Shown in pieces: positions 1-9,100 of a stretch of DNA of 21,233 nt. A program made the translations under genes and the position numbers. The notes beneath the pieces were generated by a model. That model worked only from the letters and a program-made list of their open reading frames with translations. It did not search any database and was not told where the DNA came from. The DNA comes from Deltaproteobacteria bacterium (GTDB taxonomy: Bacteria; Myxococcota_A; UBA796; GCA-2862545), in the NCBI GenBank assembly GCA_019307545.1, contig JAFDJI010000008.1, positions 1 to 21,233 of the forward strand, given 5' to 3'. Within the stretch, counting starts at the first letter, position 1; each line of letters begins with the position of its first letter.

Positions 1-791
1 GACTTCGGGTTGCGGGTGAAGGCAACACCCGTTCCAGAAGCCTCGCCCATGTTGCCGAACACCATGGCCTGGATGCTGACGGCGGTGCCGGCATCATCGG
101 GGATGCCCTGGGTCTTTCGGTAGTACCGGGCCCGGTGGGTGTGGAATGAGTTGAACACCGCGTTGGTGGCGAGGCGGAGTTGCTCCAGTGGATCCTCCGG
201 GAAGGGACGCCCACTGTCCGCCACCACCCGCTTGAGCCGCTGGATCAGCTGTGCAAGCTCCTCGACCCCGAGTTCCTCGACCCTGTGCTCGGCGCGGAAG
301 CTCGCCTCCTCCCGCGCGAAGCGCGTGTAGTGGATGCCCAGGACCACGTCTCCGAACATCTGGACGAAGCGCCGGTAGCTGTCCCAGGCGAACCAGGGGT
401 TGCCCGAACGTTCGGCCAGTCCCTTCACCGTGGCGTCGTTGAGGCCCAGGTTGAGCACCGTGTCCATCATCCCGGGCATGGACACCGCCGATCCGGAGCG
501 GACCGAGACCAGAAGCGGGTGCCTCCTGCTTCCGAGGCGTCGTCCGACGCGTTTCTCGAGTTGGACCAGTGCTTCTTGTAGCTCCTCCTCCAGGCCCGCG
601 GGCCACTGCTCCTCGTTCTGGAAGAAGCTGGTGCAGGCCGCAGTGGTGATGGTGAATCCGGGGGGAACCGGAAGACCGAGATTGGACATCTCTGCCAACC
701 CGGCACCCTTGTTCCCGAGGAGGGCCTTCATGGATCTCCCGCCTTCTGCGCTGCCGCCCCCGAAGGCGTAGATCCACCGTTCGTCGCCCAT
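1..791 (-). CDS. ppdK: Pyruvate, phosphate dikinase (N-terminal 263 residues; gene continues past the left edge)
   Basis: PPDK interconverts pyruvate, ATP and phosphate with PEP, AMP and PPi in the cytoplasm. I translated this stretch directly. It starts MGDERWIYAFGGGSAEG from the ATG at 791-789, followed by LLGNKGAGLAEMSNLGLPVP, the typical ATP-grasp nucleotide-binding start of the family. VSVRSGSAVSMPGMMDTVLN is near residues 95-115, NPWFAWDSYRRFVQMFG follows, and the visible part ends in SGTGVAFTRNPK. These are family hallmarks. Full-length PPDK is about 880-900 residues, so the phosphohistidine and PEP/pyruvate domains lie outside the window. A GGAGAGG ribosome site precedes the ATG, which lies 8 nt after the glyS stop, so the gene is probably co-transcribed with glyQ and glyS. 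Partial only because of the window edge; no internal stop was seen. Confidence 0.95.
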   Translation of the reverse strand, partial: MGDERWIYAFGGGSAEGGRSMKALLGNKGAGLAEMSNLGLPVPPGFTITTAACTSFFQNEEQWPAGLEEELQEALVQLEKRVGRRLGSRRHPLLVSVRSGSAVSMPGMMDTVLNLGLNDATVKGLAERSGNPWFAWDSYRRFVQMFGDVVLGIHYTRFAREEASFRAEHRVEELGVEELAQLIQRLKRVVADSGRPFPEDPLEQLRLATNAVFNSFHTHRARYYRKTQGIPDDAGTAVSIQAMVFGNMGEASGTGVAFTRNPK

Positions 792-799
792 CCCCTCTC

Positions 800-2917
800 C
801 TATCGGGTCGAGATTCGCGAGAAATCCGCAAGCGCTCGGAACACGTCCGCGACTTCGGCCAACAGCCCCATCCGCCTGGCCTTCACCGCCGGGTCCGGAT
901 CGTCCACCAGCACGGCCTCGAAGAATGTCGCCACAGGGGCCTGCAGCTCCAGCATGTGGCGGAGCGAACGGTCGAAGTCCAACGCTTCGGTGGCCGTGGC
1001 GACCTTCGATCGAAGGCCGTCCAGCGCATCTGCCAGCGCGCGCTCGGCCGGGTCCGCGAGGGACTCGCGGGCTGGTGGGTCGGCGTCGACATCCCGGCTG
1101 ATGTTCAACACCCGCTTGAAAGTTTGGAGAATCGGCTCGAACTGGTCGCTCTGGGCGAGCGACCGCAATGCGGCGAGCTTCGCTTCGAGCACCATCGGGT
1201 CCGGATCGGTCACCTCGATTACGGCGTCCACCAGGTCTGGGGTCGCACCGTCGGCGACCGCGGCGGCCTTGAACCGGGTGAGGGTGAAGTTCACCAGTTC
1301 GCGGAGAAGTGCCCCTTCCCCGCCGGGAGATGGCCACTTGCCGTGTGTCTTGGCCCACCGTTCGAAGTGCCCGTCCGCCTCGCAGGCAAAGGCGTGGAAT
1401 CCCAGGAGCGCATTTCGATACAGGTCGTGAAGGTCGGTGCGCAACCGATGCCGTTCCAGGATGGCCAGGACCCCCGATGCGGCGCGCCTCAGCCCCTGGG
1501 GGTCACCGCTCCCACTGGGCACCATGCCCACGCCGAAGCACCCCACGAGGGTGTCCAGGCGGTCGGCGAGCGCGACGGCCGCGCCCTCCGCGGTGGTCGG
1601 TGGGTCGTCGCCGGAGAAGCGCGGCTGGTAGTGCTCCTCGACCGCGATGGCTACGGCCTCGGGCTCGCCCTGTTCGAGGGCATAGAGTCGCCCCATGTGG
1701 CCCTGTAGCTCCGGGAACTCTCCGACCATCTGGGTGGTGAGGTCACTCTTGCACAGCAGGCCGGCACGCTTCGCCGCAGCGGGGTCGGCCCCGACCAACG
1801 AGGATAGTGCCTGGGAGAGGGCGGCCACCCGAACCTGCTTGTTCGCCATGGTGCCGAGCCCCCGGATCCACCGCATCCGTTCGAGCTCCTTGCCGTGCTC
1901 CTCCAGCCGCTGCTTCCGGTCCTCGGAGAAGAAGAAGCGGGCGTCGTAGAAACGCGCTCGCAGCACCCTGGCATTGCCCTCCGCGACCAGCGCCGTATTG
2001 CCCCATGGGTTGTTCGAGATGATCACGAAGCGGTTGGTGAGCCGTCCCGCTCGGTGCACCGGGAAATAGCGCTGGTGGGATTTCATCGCCTGGACGAGGA
2101 GTCGCGGTGGCAACTCGAGCAAATCCTCGTCGAACTCCCCCAAGACCAATACCGGCCATTCCACGAGGTGGGTGACTTCCTCGAGCAAAGCCGGCTCGTC
2201 GATGGGATCGGCTTCCAGCCGTTTGGCGGCCTCGTCCAGGAGCGCGTGGATCTGTTCCCTGCGGACCTCGAAGTCGGGCTCGACCTGGCGGGCACGCAGC
2301 CCTTCCAGCCATTCCAGGCTGTCGTGGAAGGAGAAGGAGTCCCCCTCGGCGAGGCGGTGCCCTACGGTGGTGTTGCCTACCGGGAGGCCTGCGACCTCCC
2401 CCTCGACCACGTTGTTGTCGTAGAGCACCGAGACCTGGTGTAGCGGACGCCCGAAGCGGACGCCTCCCTCCCCCCACTCCATCGACTGGGCGAAGGGAAG
2501 GCCGAGGACAACGCCCTCCAAGCCGGCAGCAAGCAACCCGGCGGTCTGCTCGCCGCCCTCCTTCACGGTGACCGCAACGACCTTTCCGCGCGGGCCATCC
2601 ACGACTTCCAGTGCCGAGACGTCCACCCCCTTTCCGCGGGCAAAGCCCTCGGCAGCCCGGGTGGGTTTGCCATCTTGGAAGGCGCGGTCGGCGGGCGGAC
2701 CCGTGATCTTCCGTTCCACGATGGGGCGCCCCTCGGCCACGTCCGCGATGAGGACCGCCAGGCGACGCGGCGTGGCGAAGGTGCGCGACGCTCCGTGATC
2801 AACGCCCTTGAGGAGACTCAAGAGACCGCGTTCCAGGGCCGCGAGGGCGGGTCCAACCATGGACACCGGAAGTTCCTCGCACCTGAGCTCGACCAAGAGC
2901 TCTCCACGTCTGGTCAC
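800..2917 (-). CDS. glyS: Glycine--tRNA ligase beta subunit
   Basis: Beta subunit of the alpha2-beta2 bacterial glycyl-tRNA synthetase, which charges tRNA-Gly in the cytoplasm. The 705-residue product begins (V/M)TRRGELLVELRCEELPVSM, the standard GlyS N-terminus. MKSHQRYFPVHRAGRLTNRF lies mid-protein, and ADRLDTLVGCFGVG and PSGSGDPQGLRRAASGVL follow. A DALR-type anticodon-binding segment closes the protein. The length is close to the E. coli protein (689 residues). The reading frame stays open upstream to 3385, but that extension runs through glyQ. I chose the GTG at 2917-2915 because it overlaps the glyQ TGA (GTGA, translational coupling) and gives the family N-terminus. Confidence 0.96.
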   Translation of the reverse strand: MTRRGELLVELRCEELPVSMVGPALAALERGLLSLLKGVDHGASRTFATPRRLAVLIADVAEGRPIVERKITGPPADRAFQDGKPTRAAEGFARGKGVDVSALEVVDGPRGKVVAVTVKEGGEQTAGLLAAGLEGVVLGLPFAQSMEWGEGGVRFGRPLHQVSVLYDNNVVEGEVAGLPVGNTTVGHRLAEGDSFSFHDSLEWLEGLRARQVEPDFEVRREQIHALLDEAAKRLEADPIDEPALLEEVTHLVEWPVLVLGEFDEDLLELPPRLLVQAMKSHQRYFPVHRAGRLTNRFVIISNNPWGNTALVAEGNARVLRARFYDARFFFSEDRKQRLEEHGKELERMRWIRGLGTMANKQVRVAALSQALSSLVGADPAAAKRAGLLCKSDLTTQMVGEFPELQGHMGRLYALEQGEPEAVAIAVEEHYQPRFSGDDPPTTAEGAAVALADRLDTLVGCFGVGMVPSGSGDPQGLRRAASGVLAILERHRLRTDLHDLYRNALLGFHAFACEADGHFERWAKTHGKWPSPGGEGALLRELVNFTLTRFKAAAVADGATPDLVDAVIEVTDPDPMVLEAKLAALRSLAQSDQFEPILQTFKRVLNISRDVDADPPARESLADPAERALADALDGLRSKVATATEALDFDRSLRHMLELQAPVATFFEAVLVDDPDPAVKARRMGLLAEVADVFRALADFSRISTR

Positions 2918-3762
2918 CTCGCCTCCTCGGAGGCCGCCCAGGCCTCGGCGCAACGGCAGGCAAGCTCGCGAATACGCCGGATGTACTCCTGTCGCTCGGC
3001 CACCGAGATGGCTCCGCGAGCGTCGAGCATGTTGAACGCATGGCTGGTGAGGATGCAGTAGTCGTAGGCGGGGAGCATCAATCCCAGTTCCACGAGCCGC
3101 AGACTCTCGGCGAAGTGAATGTTGAAGGCCTGGAACAGGGCCTCGGCGTCCGAGTGCTCGAAGTTGTACTTCGACTGTTCCACCTCGTTTTGGTGGAACA
3201 CGTCCCGGTAGGTGACCCCGTCGACCCAGGTGAGGTCGAACACGTCGTCCACGCCCTGCAGGTACATCGCGATGCGCTCGAGGCCATAGGTGAGCTCCAC
3301 CGGGATTGGCCGGCACGGGATCCCGCCCACCTGCTGGAAGTAAGTGTACTGGGTGATCTCCATCCCATCCATCCACACCTCCCACCCCAGGCCCCAGGCC
3401 CCCAGGGTGGGGCTCTCCCAGTCGTCCTCGACGAAACGCACGTCGTGCTCGCGCAGGTCGAGCCCGAGCGCCTCCAAGCTGCCCAGGTAGAGGTCCTGTG
3501 AGTCCAGGGGCGAGGGCTTCAGGATCACCTGGAACTGGTAGTAGTGGCCGAGGCGGTTGGGGTTCTCACCGTAGCGTGCGTCCCCGGGGCGGCGACAGGG
3601 CTGGACGTACGCACAACGCCACGGCCGCGGACCCAGGCTGCGCAGGAACGTCGCCGGGTGGAATGTCCCGGCGCCCATGAACGCATCGTGGGGTTGGAGG
3701 ATGACGCAGCCCTTGTCGCCCCAGTAGTGCTGAAGATTGAGGATCACATCCTGGAAGTGCAT
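2914..3762 (-). CDS. glyQ: Glycine--tRNA ligase alpha subunit
   Basis: Catalytic alpha subunit of the two-subunit glycyl-tRNA synthetase, a class II aminoacyl-tRNA synthetase that forms glycyl-adenylate. The 282-residue product has the near-invariant family stretches CVILQPHDAFMGAGTFHPAT, YVQPCRRPGDARYGENPNRL, HYYQFQVILKPSP, FVEDDWESPTLGAWGLGWEV, YTYFQQVGG, VFHQNEVEQSKYNFEHSD and FNMLDARGAISVAERQ. The E. coli protein is 303 residues. I chose the ATG at 3762-3760 (MHFQDVILNLQHYW), which has AGGGAG about 10 nt upstream. A GTG at 3819 would add 19 residues (MRTAYDFPASARG...) with no clear similarity to the family and no good ribosome site. It is the first gene of the glyQ-glyS-ppdK cluster and overlaps glyS by four bases. 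The 88-nt gap upstream is too short for a T-box leader. Confidence 0.95.
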   Translation of the reverse strand: MHFQDVILNLQHYWGDKGCVILQPHDAFMGAGTFHPATFLRSLGPRPWRCAYVQPCRRPGDARYGENPNRLGHYYQFQVILKPSPLDSQDLYLGSLEALGLDLREHDVRFVEDDWESPTLGAWGLGWEVWMDGMEITQYTYFQQVGGIPCRPIPVELTYGLERIAMYLQGVDDVFDLTWVDGVTYRDVFHQNEVEQSKYNFEHSDAEALFQAFNIHFAESLRLVELGLMLPAYDYCILTSHAFNMLDARGAISVAERQEYIRRIRELACRCAEAWAASEEAR

Positions 3763-3850
3763 CGAGGGGTCTCCCTGGGCACCACGGGCCGAGGCCGGAA
3801 AGTCGTATGCGGTCCGCACGCCGGTAGCAAACCACCACGACCCGGCCCCC

Positions 3851-4264
3851 TCATTCCTGCCTCCCTTCGCCGTCGTGGCGCCAAAGGCCCGCCTCGGTCG
3901 GGACCAGGATTGCCATGAGGATACCGTTCAGGAGGGAGAAGGCCCCGAAGCCCGCGACGAAGCCACTCTCCAGCCACAGAACGAGTCCGCACAGGACCGC
4001 CGCCTCGGCACAGAGCCAGGCGGACAGGCTCGCCGGCCCGTATTCCGCTCCGAACCGCCGCAGCACAGGGCGGATTCCGAGGGAGAGCACGGCGAGGACC
4101 AGGCCGAGCCCGACCAGGGCGGGGACGAGCCACTCCAGCACCGCTGGGTCGCGCGGCGGCCAGGTGCGACCGAGCAGCACACCCACCCCTGCATAGAGGG
4201 GGAGGAACGCCAGGGTACCGAGCCAGATCAGGCGCAGGTTGGTCAGGCCCCGAGCCTCCCCCAC
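3851..4264 (-). CDS. Small membrane protein of unknown function (about four TM segments)
   Basis: A 137-residue protein that I do not recognise as a named family. The sequence shows about four hydrophobic segments, near residues 12-32, 44-64, 80-98 and 102-121. Short basic or acidic links separate them (RTWPPRD, RPVLRRFGAEYG), and the polar tail is GLWRHDGEGRQE. It is therefore probably an inner-membrane protein. The start is a GTG at 4264-4262, only 3 nt after the stop of the upstream lipoprotein gene, so the two are almost certainly co-transcribed and possibly translationally coupled. glyQ starts 88 nt downstream on the same strand. No catalytic motif is visible and I assign no function. 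Confidence 0.75.
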   Translation of the reverse strand: MGEARGLTNLRLIWLGTLAFLPLYAGVGVLLGRTWPPRDPAVLEWLVPALVGLGLVLAVLSLGIRPVLRRFGAEYGPASLSAWLCAEAAVLCGLVLWLESGFVAGFGAFSLLNGILMAILVPTEAGLWRHDGEGRQE

Positions 4265-4267
4265 GCC

Positions 4268-5332
4268 TCACCGCTCCGGAATATCCGCGGGGAAGGCACC
4301 CAACCGCTGCGGCCTGCCGGTCGGATCCTCGGCGAACCACAACTCGACCGTGCCGGAAAACCTGGGGCCGGAGGGCACCGGGAACTGACTCTGGAAGTAG
4401 AACTGCTCCTTCGGGTTGGGGGACCAGCCCACGACCTCGCGGGTGGCTGCAGCTACGGCATCCGTCTCCCAGGGTTGCAGGTCGGTGTCCAGGATGCGGA
4501 TCCAGGTCCACCCCTTTCCGCCCGGGTTTACGCGTCCGATGACCTCCAGGGTTCCCGGGGCCGGGGTCGTCACCGCCAGGTCCGGAAAGCCCTTGGCGGG
4601 TTGGCCGCTGGGCATTTGCGACTGGACGTATCCCTGACGCCGGATCCGCCGGATCTCGAACTCCAGGGTCTGGAGGAAGAAGGGCAGCTCTTGGAGGGAC
4701 GTATGGGTATGTGCGCGGGCGCGGACCGGGGTCGCCTCGTACAGGTCCAGGGCGAGCGCTGGCCCATCGATGCTGATGGCGGTCGCCATGAGGGGCGAAT
4801 CCCCTCCCCAAGGGAAGGCGGTTGCGGAGAGGGTGGTCGACAGATGGCCTACCCGGGTCACCCACGAAGAGCTGGCCCACTCCGAGCTACCCGTCCAGTC
4901 CCCGAAACGAACGACACCGCGCCAGGACCGTTCCGGCAGCATGTGGAACCCATGGCGGGGCACGGTCCACAGGTCCTCCTCCTTGCGCCGCTCGAAGGCC
5001 ACCAGCACCCCATCCCACACCCCCAGCCGCCACCGAGGATCCGCCGCCAGGTGGCGGGCGACCGAACGAGCGCCCTCCTCGTCCACGGAAAGGCCGGTGA
5101 GGTCCCCCTCCCAGGAGTAGACGGTCGGGGTCTCGGCGTTGGGGGCGCTCGGACCTGCAACCGACGGAAACACCAGGTGTTCGTCATAGACCGAGCGCGT
5201 CTGGTAGGGCTCCGCGGGCACGGTCACCGGAGGTGGAGGCTTTGGTGTCCGTTTTCCGGGGCGGCCTCTGGGCGTCTTTCCAGGACAGCCCAGGAGCCCG
5301 AGCGCCAGTAGAGCCACCACACAACCACGCAT
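4268..5332 (-). CDS. Lipoprotein of unknown function
   Basis: A 354-residue predicted lipoprotein. The N-terminus MRGCVVALLALGLLGC is a type II signal peptide with lipobox LLGC (Cys16). It is followed by a basic, proline-rich linker (GKTPRGRPGKRTPKPPPPV) and a globular part with no motif I can place. The Trp/aromatic-rich strands (SSEWASSSWVTRVGHLSTTL, EQFYFQSQFPVPSGPRFSG, GTVELWFAEDPTGRPQRLG) suggest a beta-rich fold. I chose the ATG at 5332-5330 because AGAGAGG sits 4 nt upstream. The GTG at 5347 adds MKRGA but has no ribosome site. The gene lies between coaX (30-45 nt upstream depending on the start used) and a small membrane-protein gene 3 nt downstream, so it is probably part of a coaX-to-ppdK transcript. 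Function unknown. Confidence 0.8.
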   Translation of the reverse strand: MRGCVVALLALGLLGCPGKTPRGRPGKRTPKPPPPVTVPAEPYQTRSVYDEHLVFPSVAGPSAPNAETPTVYSWEGDLTGLSVDEEGARSVARHLAADPRWRLGVWDGVLVAFERRKEEDLWTVPRHGFHMLPERSWRGVVRFGDWTGSSEWASSSWVTRVGHLSTTLSATAFPWGGDSPLMATAISIDGPALALDLYEATPVRARAHTHTSLQELPFFLQTLEFEIRRIRRQGYVQSQMPSGQPAKGFPDLAVTTPAPGTLEVIGRVNPGGKGWTWIRILDTDLQPWETDAVAAATREVVGWSPNPKEQFYFQSQFPVPSGPRFSGTVELWFAEDPTGRPQRLGAFPADIPER

Positions 5333-5336
5333 CGCG

Positions 5337-5343
5337 CCTCTCT
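5337..5343 (-). promoter_or_regulatory. Ribosome binding site deciding the lipoprotein start
   Basis: AGAGAGG on the minus strand, 4 nt before the ATG at 5332. It favours that ATG over the in-frame GTG at 5347, which would overlap the site and has no purine-rich sequence of its own. Confidence 0.55.
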
Positions 5344-5377
5344 TCACCGAGCGGAAGATAGCAGGTGTGGTGTCTGA

Positions 5378-6145
5378 TCACGCCTGGTTGCGGGCAAAGA
5401 GGAGGGCCAGCCCTCTCAGGGTGAGGTACGGATCGACCTCCTCAATCACTTGGGACTCGCTCGCGACCAGGGTGGCAAACCCACCCGTGGCCACCACCTT
5501 GGCCGCGGGATCCAGCTCGCGCCGGCAGCGCTCGGCCAACCCGTCGACCAGCCCGACGTAGCCATAGAACAGGCCAGATTGCATCGCGTGAACGGTGTTG
5601 GTCCCGATGGCCCGTGGAGGCCGTTCGACCTCCACCCTCGGGAGCTTGGCCGTGCGCGCGAACAGTGCGTCTTCCGAGATCTTGAAACCGGGTGCGATGG
5701 CGCCTCCGACGTATTCGGCCTTCGCGTTCACACAGTCGAGGGTGGTCGCCGTGCCGAAGTCCACCACGATGATCGGGCCTCCCCACCGTGCCACCGCACC
5801 TATGGCGTTGACGATCCGGTCTGCCCCCACCTCGCGGGGGTTGTCGGTGCGTACCTTCATCCCCGTCTTCAGCTTGCGGCCGACCACCAGGGGCTGGACA
5901 TCCAGGTAGCGGCGGCAGGCCTTCTCCATGCTGTAGAGCGCCGACGGGACGACCGACGACATGATCGCCCCGTCCACGTCTGGTGCCCCCAGACCGTGCA
6001 ATCCGAGGAGTTGTAGGTAGATCAGGCCGTATTCGTCGGTGGTCTGGTTCACCCTGGTGCTGATCCGGAAGGTGTGGACGATGTCGTCCCCGTCGATCAG
6101 CCCCAGGACGGTGTTGGTGTTGCCGACGTCGATGACCAGGAGCAC
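5378..6145 (-). CDS. coaX: Type III pantothenate kinase
   Basis: Phosphorylates pantothenate, the first step of coenzyme A synthesis, in the cytoplasm. The 255-residue product has the CoaX (ASKHA-fold) signatures. DVGNTN is the phosphate-binding P-loop-like motif at residues 6-11. GADRIVN is at 107-113, with the conserved Asp109 in the catalytic region. DFGTATTLD is at 129-137, followed by GGAIAPG and, near the C-terminus, VVATGGFATL. The length is normal for the family (about 255-260). An upstream ATG at 6175 would add MDPPLQWRHP, which no family member needs. The GTG at 6145 has GGAGG 6 nt upstream and places DVGNTN at the usual distance from the start. Its neighbours are the MopE-repeat lipoprotein 43 nt upstream and the unknown lipoprotein downstream. 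I see no biotin ligase (birA) next to it, although the two are neighbours in many bacteria. Confidence 0.95.
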   Translation of the reverse strand: MLLVIDVGNTNTVLGLIDGDDIVHTFRISTRVNQTTDEYGLIYLQLLGLHGLGAPDVDGAIMSSVVPSALYSMEKACRRYLDVQPLVVGRKLKTGMKVRTDNPREVGADRIVNAIGAVARWGGPIIVVDFGTATTLDCVNAKAEYVGGAIAPGFKISEDALFARTAKLPRVEVERPPRAIGTNTVHAMQSGLFYGYVGLVDGLAERCRRELDPAAKVVATGGFATLVASESQVIEEVDPYLTLRGLALLFARNQA

Positions 6146-6151
6146 GGGGTG

Positions 6152-6156
6152 CCTCC
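6152..6156 (-). promoter_or_regulatory. Ribosome binding site deciding the coaX start
   Basis: GGAGG on the minus strand, 6 nt before the GTG at 6145-6143. It lies inside the longer open frame that begins at the ATG at 6175, so it supports the shorter protein. Confidence 0.7.
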
Positions 6157-6188
6157 ACTGCAGCGGAGGGTCCAATACCCCGTTTCCG

Positions 6189-9100
6189 CTACCAGTTCTG
6201 CAGACCTGCCCGGCCCTGGACCCCCGGACGGCCGTCGGAGGTGGTGCTGGCGCCTCCCGAGCCGCCAGCGCCGCCAGCCCCGGGGTCGCCGAAGGCGAGC
6301 GTGTTGCCCGAAAGGTAGTCGGCGGGCGGGGTCACGCCTCTGGCGAACGCCGCCATGCTCGGCCCTCCGGCCCCGCCACCGGCTCCGCCACCGTTTCCAC
6401 CATCGCCCCCGTCGCCCCCGTCACCTCCCGACTCCGCGCACCAACCCGTGCTGCGATCGTTGTCGCCCCCCACGCCCCCATCGCCTCCACGGCCGCCCAG
6501 GCCCGCGTCGCCCCCATCGCCCCCATCGCCGCCGTCGTCGGCGCGGATATCGTTGTTTTCCAACACCGGGAGCGTGTTTGGAGTGGTGGCGTCGTAGAGC
6601 AGCACCAGCCCGATGGATGCTCCGCCGCCCTGTCCGCCGAAGCCACCGCCCCCTCCACACCCGCCGGCACCACCGCCGGCGCCTGTCCCGCCGAGGTGAT
6701 CGCTGGTACCGCAGTCGTACACCTCGGCACCCGACCCGGCCCCGCCACCGCCGCCGCCGGCACCGTGTCCGCCAAAGGTGCCCACCCTACCGTTGGAGGG
6801 TCGCCACCCGCCGGAGGCGAGCGGACGGAGCGCGCCGACCTCCGAGGCCGCCCCGTCACCGCCTGACCCTTCCGGGCCATCATCCCCGCGCCCGCCATTG
6901 CCACCGTCGTCCCAGCACACGTCGATGTAGCACTCGTCGCACTCCGTGTCGGAGCCGATGTAGGCGTCGCAGGCCCCCGCACCGCCAAACCCCGCGCCGA
7001 TGGACGGGAACCCGGAGGTGCCATCGCCCTGGTAGCTGTACGCAACGGGGCACCGTACATCGCCCCCGTCTCCGCCGGAGACGGTCATGATCGCCCCATC
7101 TGCGGTGGGGCAGTGGTTCGAGCCCCCCGACCCGCCGCTGGGCAGCGCAAAGCAGTTGGCCCAGCCACCGGTGATGCCATCTTGTCCATGGGGACCCGCG
7201 GTGCCGTCCTGAACGTCGTGGAGCGCGTTGCCGTCTGCTCCATCCCGTCCGGGGTCGGCGTGGAGCCTGTTGTGGGAGACAGTGAGCGCGGAGGTGGCGT
7301 CCTCGATCCACATGGCGATCGCTTCGCTGCCGGCACGGCGGTCGTTGTTGCCGAGCACCGTGAAGCCGTCGAAGACGGTGGGCGTCTGGATGCCCATTGC
7401 GGTCACCGCCGGCCCGTTCCCGGTGCCGACGAGGGTCGTCTGGAGCAACACCGGATCGCGTTCCACGAAGGCGAAGTCCCACCCGCCGTAGACGGAAACC
7501 CCGTCCGCCAGGATCACGTCTTCGGCGTAGGTGCCGGCCGCGACCACCACGAACTCGATCGCCAGTTGATCGGCGAGGAACACTCCGGCCCCGACGGTGT
7601 CGACGGGGTCGTTGATGGTGCCCGTGCCGCCGGGGCGTCCGAAGACCTCGGATACGTAGATGGCGTCCTCGGGGTCACCGTCCCGCCCGTCACAGTTGGC
7701 ATCGATCCCGTCGAAAGGCTCGTCGATGGCGCCCAGGTACTCGCACTCACAGCCGTCGACCACCTGGCCGTTGACGTCGAAGAACCCGTTCAGGCAAACG
7801 TAATCGCAGAACGGCAGGTTGGGCAGGGTGTTGCAGAACCCCGACGCGTTCGGAAAGATCTCGGCGCCACAGTCGTTCCCACAGGCTCCGCAGTGCGCTT
7901 CGGTCACGTACTTGCCGTTGACGCGGAAGCCTTCGTCGACCAGCCCATCGCAGTCCTGGTCCTGATAGTCGCACTCCTCCGGGGCTCCCGGGTAGATGGT
8001 GTCGTTTGCGTCGTTGCAGTCACCGTCACAGGCCGAGAACCCGTCCCCGTCGTTGTCGTCGTCGGTGCCCTCGTCGATCTCACCGTCGCAGTCGTCATCC
8101 TCGCCGTTGCAGCGCTCCGGCGCCCCCGGGTACACCGAGGGGTCGTCGTCGACACAATCGATGCAGGCCAGCCAGGTGTCTCCGTCGTCGTCGACCAACT
8201 CGCCGTCCAGGTAGACGCCGTCGCAGTCGTCGTCGATCCCGTTGCACAGCTCTTCGGCATCCGGGTTGACGAAGGGGTTCCGGTCGTCGCAGTCGGCACA
8301 CTGTGCGAACCCGTCGGAGTCTGCGTCAGTGGTCTCATCGGCCGGGATCACCCCGTCACAGTCGTTGTCCAGGCCGTCACACAGCTCCGGGGCGCCTGGA
8401 TACACCGTTTCCTCGGTGTCGTCGCAGTCGAGGCAGGTCACCACGCCGTCGCCGTCGCCGTCGCCGGTCTCGTCCTCGGGCACGACGCCATCGCAGTCGT
8501 TGTCCAGCCCGTCACACAGCTCTGGGGCTCCCGGATGGAAGTCGGCACTGCCGTCGTTGCAATCGGCACAGGCGAGGTAGCCGTCGCTGTCGTCGTCCAC
8601 CTCGTCCGGTGGGACCACCCCATCGCAGTCGTTGTCCAGCCCGTCACACAGCTCCGGGGCTCCCGGATAGAAGTCCGCGTTGGTGTCGTCGCAGTCGCCT
8701 TCGCACACGGTGACACCGTCGCCGTCTCCGTCGGGGACGTCGTCTACGATCTCGTTGCAGTCGTTGTCCTTGCCGTCGCACAGCTCGGGCGCACCCGGGT
8801 AGACGGTCTCGTCCTGGTCGTCGCAGTCACCGTCGCAGGCGGCAACACCATCGCTGTCCTCGTCCTGCTCATCGAGGGGGAGCGCCCCGTCGCAGTCGTT
8901 GTCCAGCCCGTCGCACACCTCTGGGGCGCCCGGCCAGCTCTCTGCGTTGGTGTCGTCGCAGTCGCCCTCGCAGACGTCCCACCCGTCTCCGTCCACGTCG
9001 TCGTAGACCCCGTCATCCACGACATCGTTGCAGTCGTTGTCGAGGTCGTCGCACAGTTCGGGTGCGCCCGGGTACACCTCGGGGCGGTCGTCGTCACAGT

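Noticed and set aside
800..3385. Longer glyS beginning at 3385
   Set aside because: The upstream part overlaps glyQ and gives no GlyS similarity; the GTG at 2917 fits the family N-terminus and the GTGA overlap.
3763..3850. T-box leader upstream of glyQ
   Set aside because: Only 88 nt are available, and no terminator/antiterminator or T-box sequence is visible.
3737..5311. A 524-codon open frame on the plus strand
   Set aside because: It runs antisense to the glyQ start, the small membrane gene and the lipoprotein gene, and its product has low-complexity shadow composition.
7105..7135. ggttcgagc resembling a tRNA T-loop
   Set aside because: It lies inside the large lipoprotein gene and no cloverleaf arms surround it.
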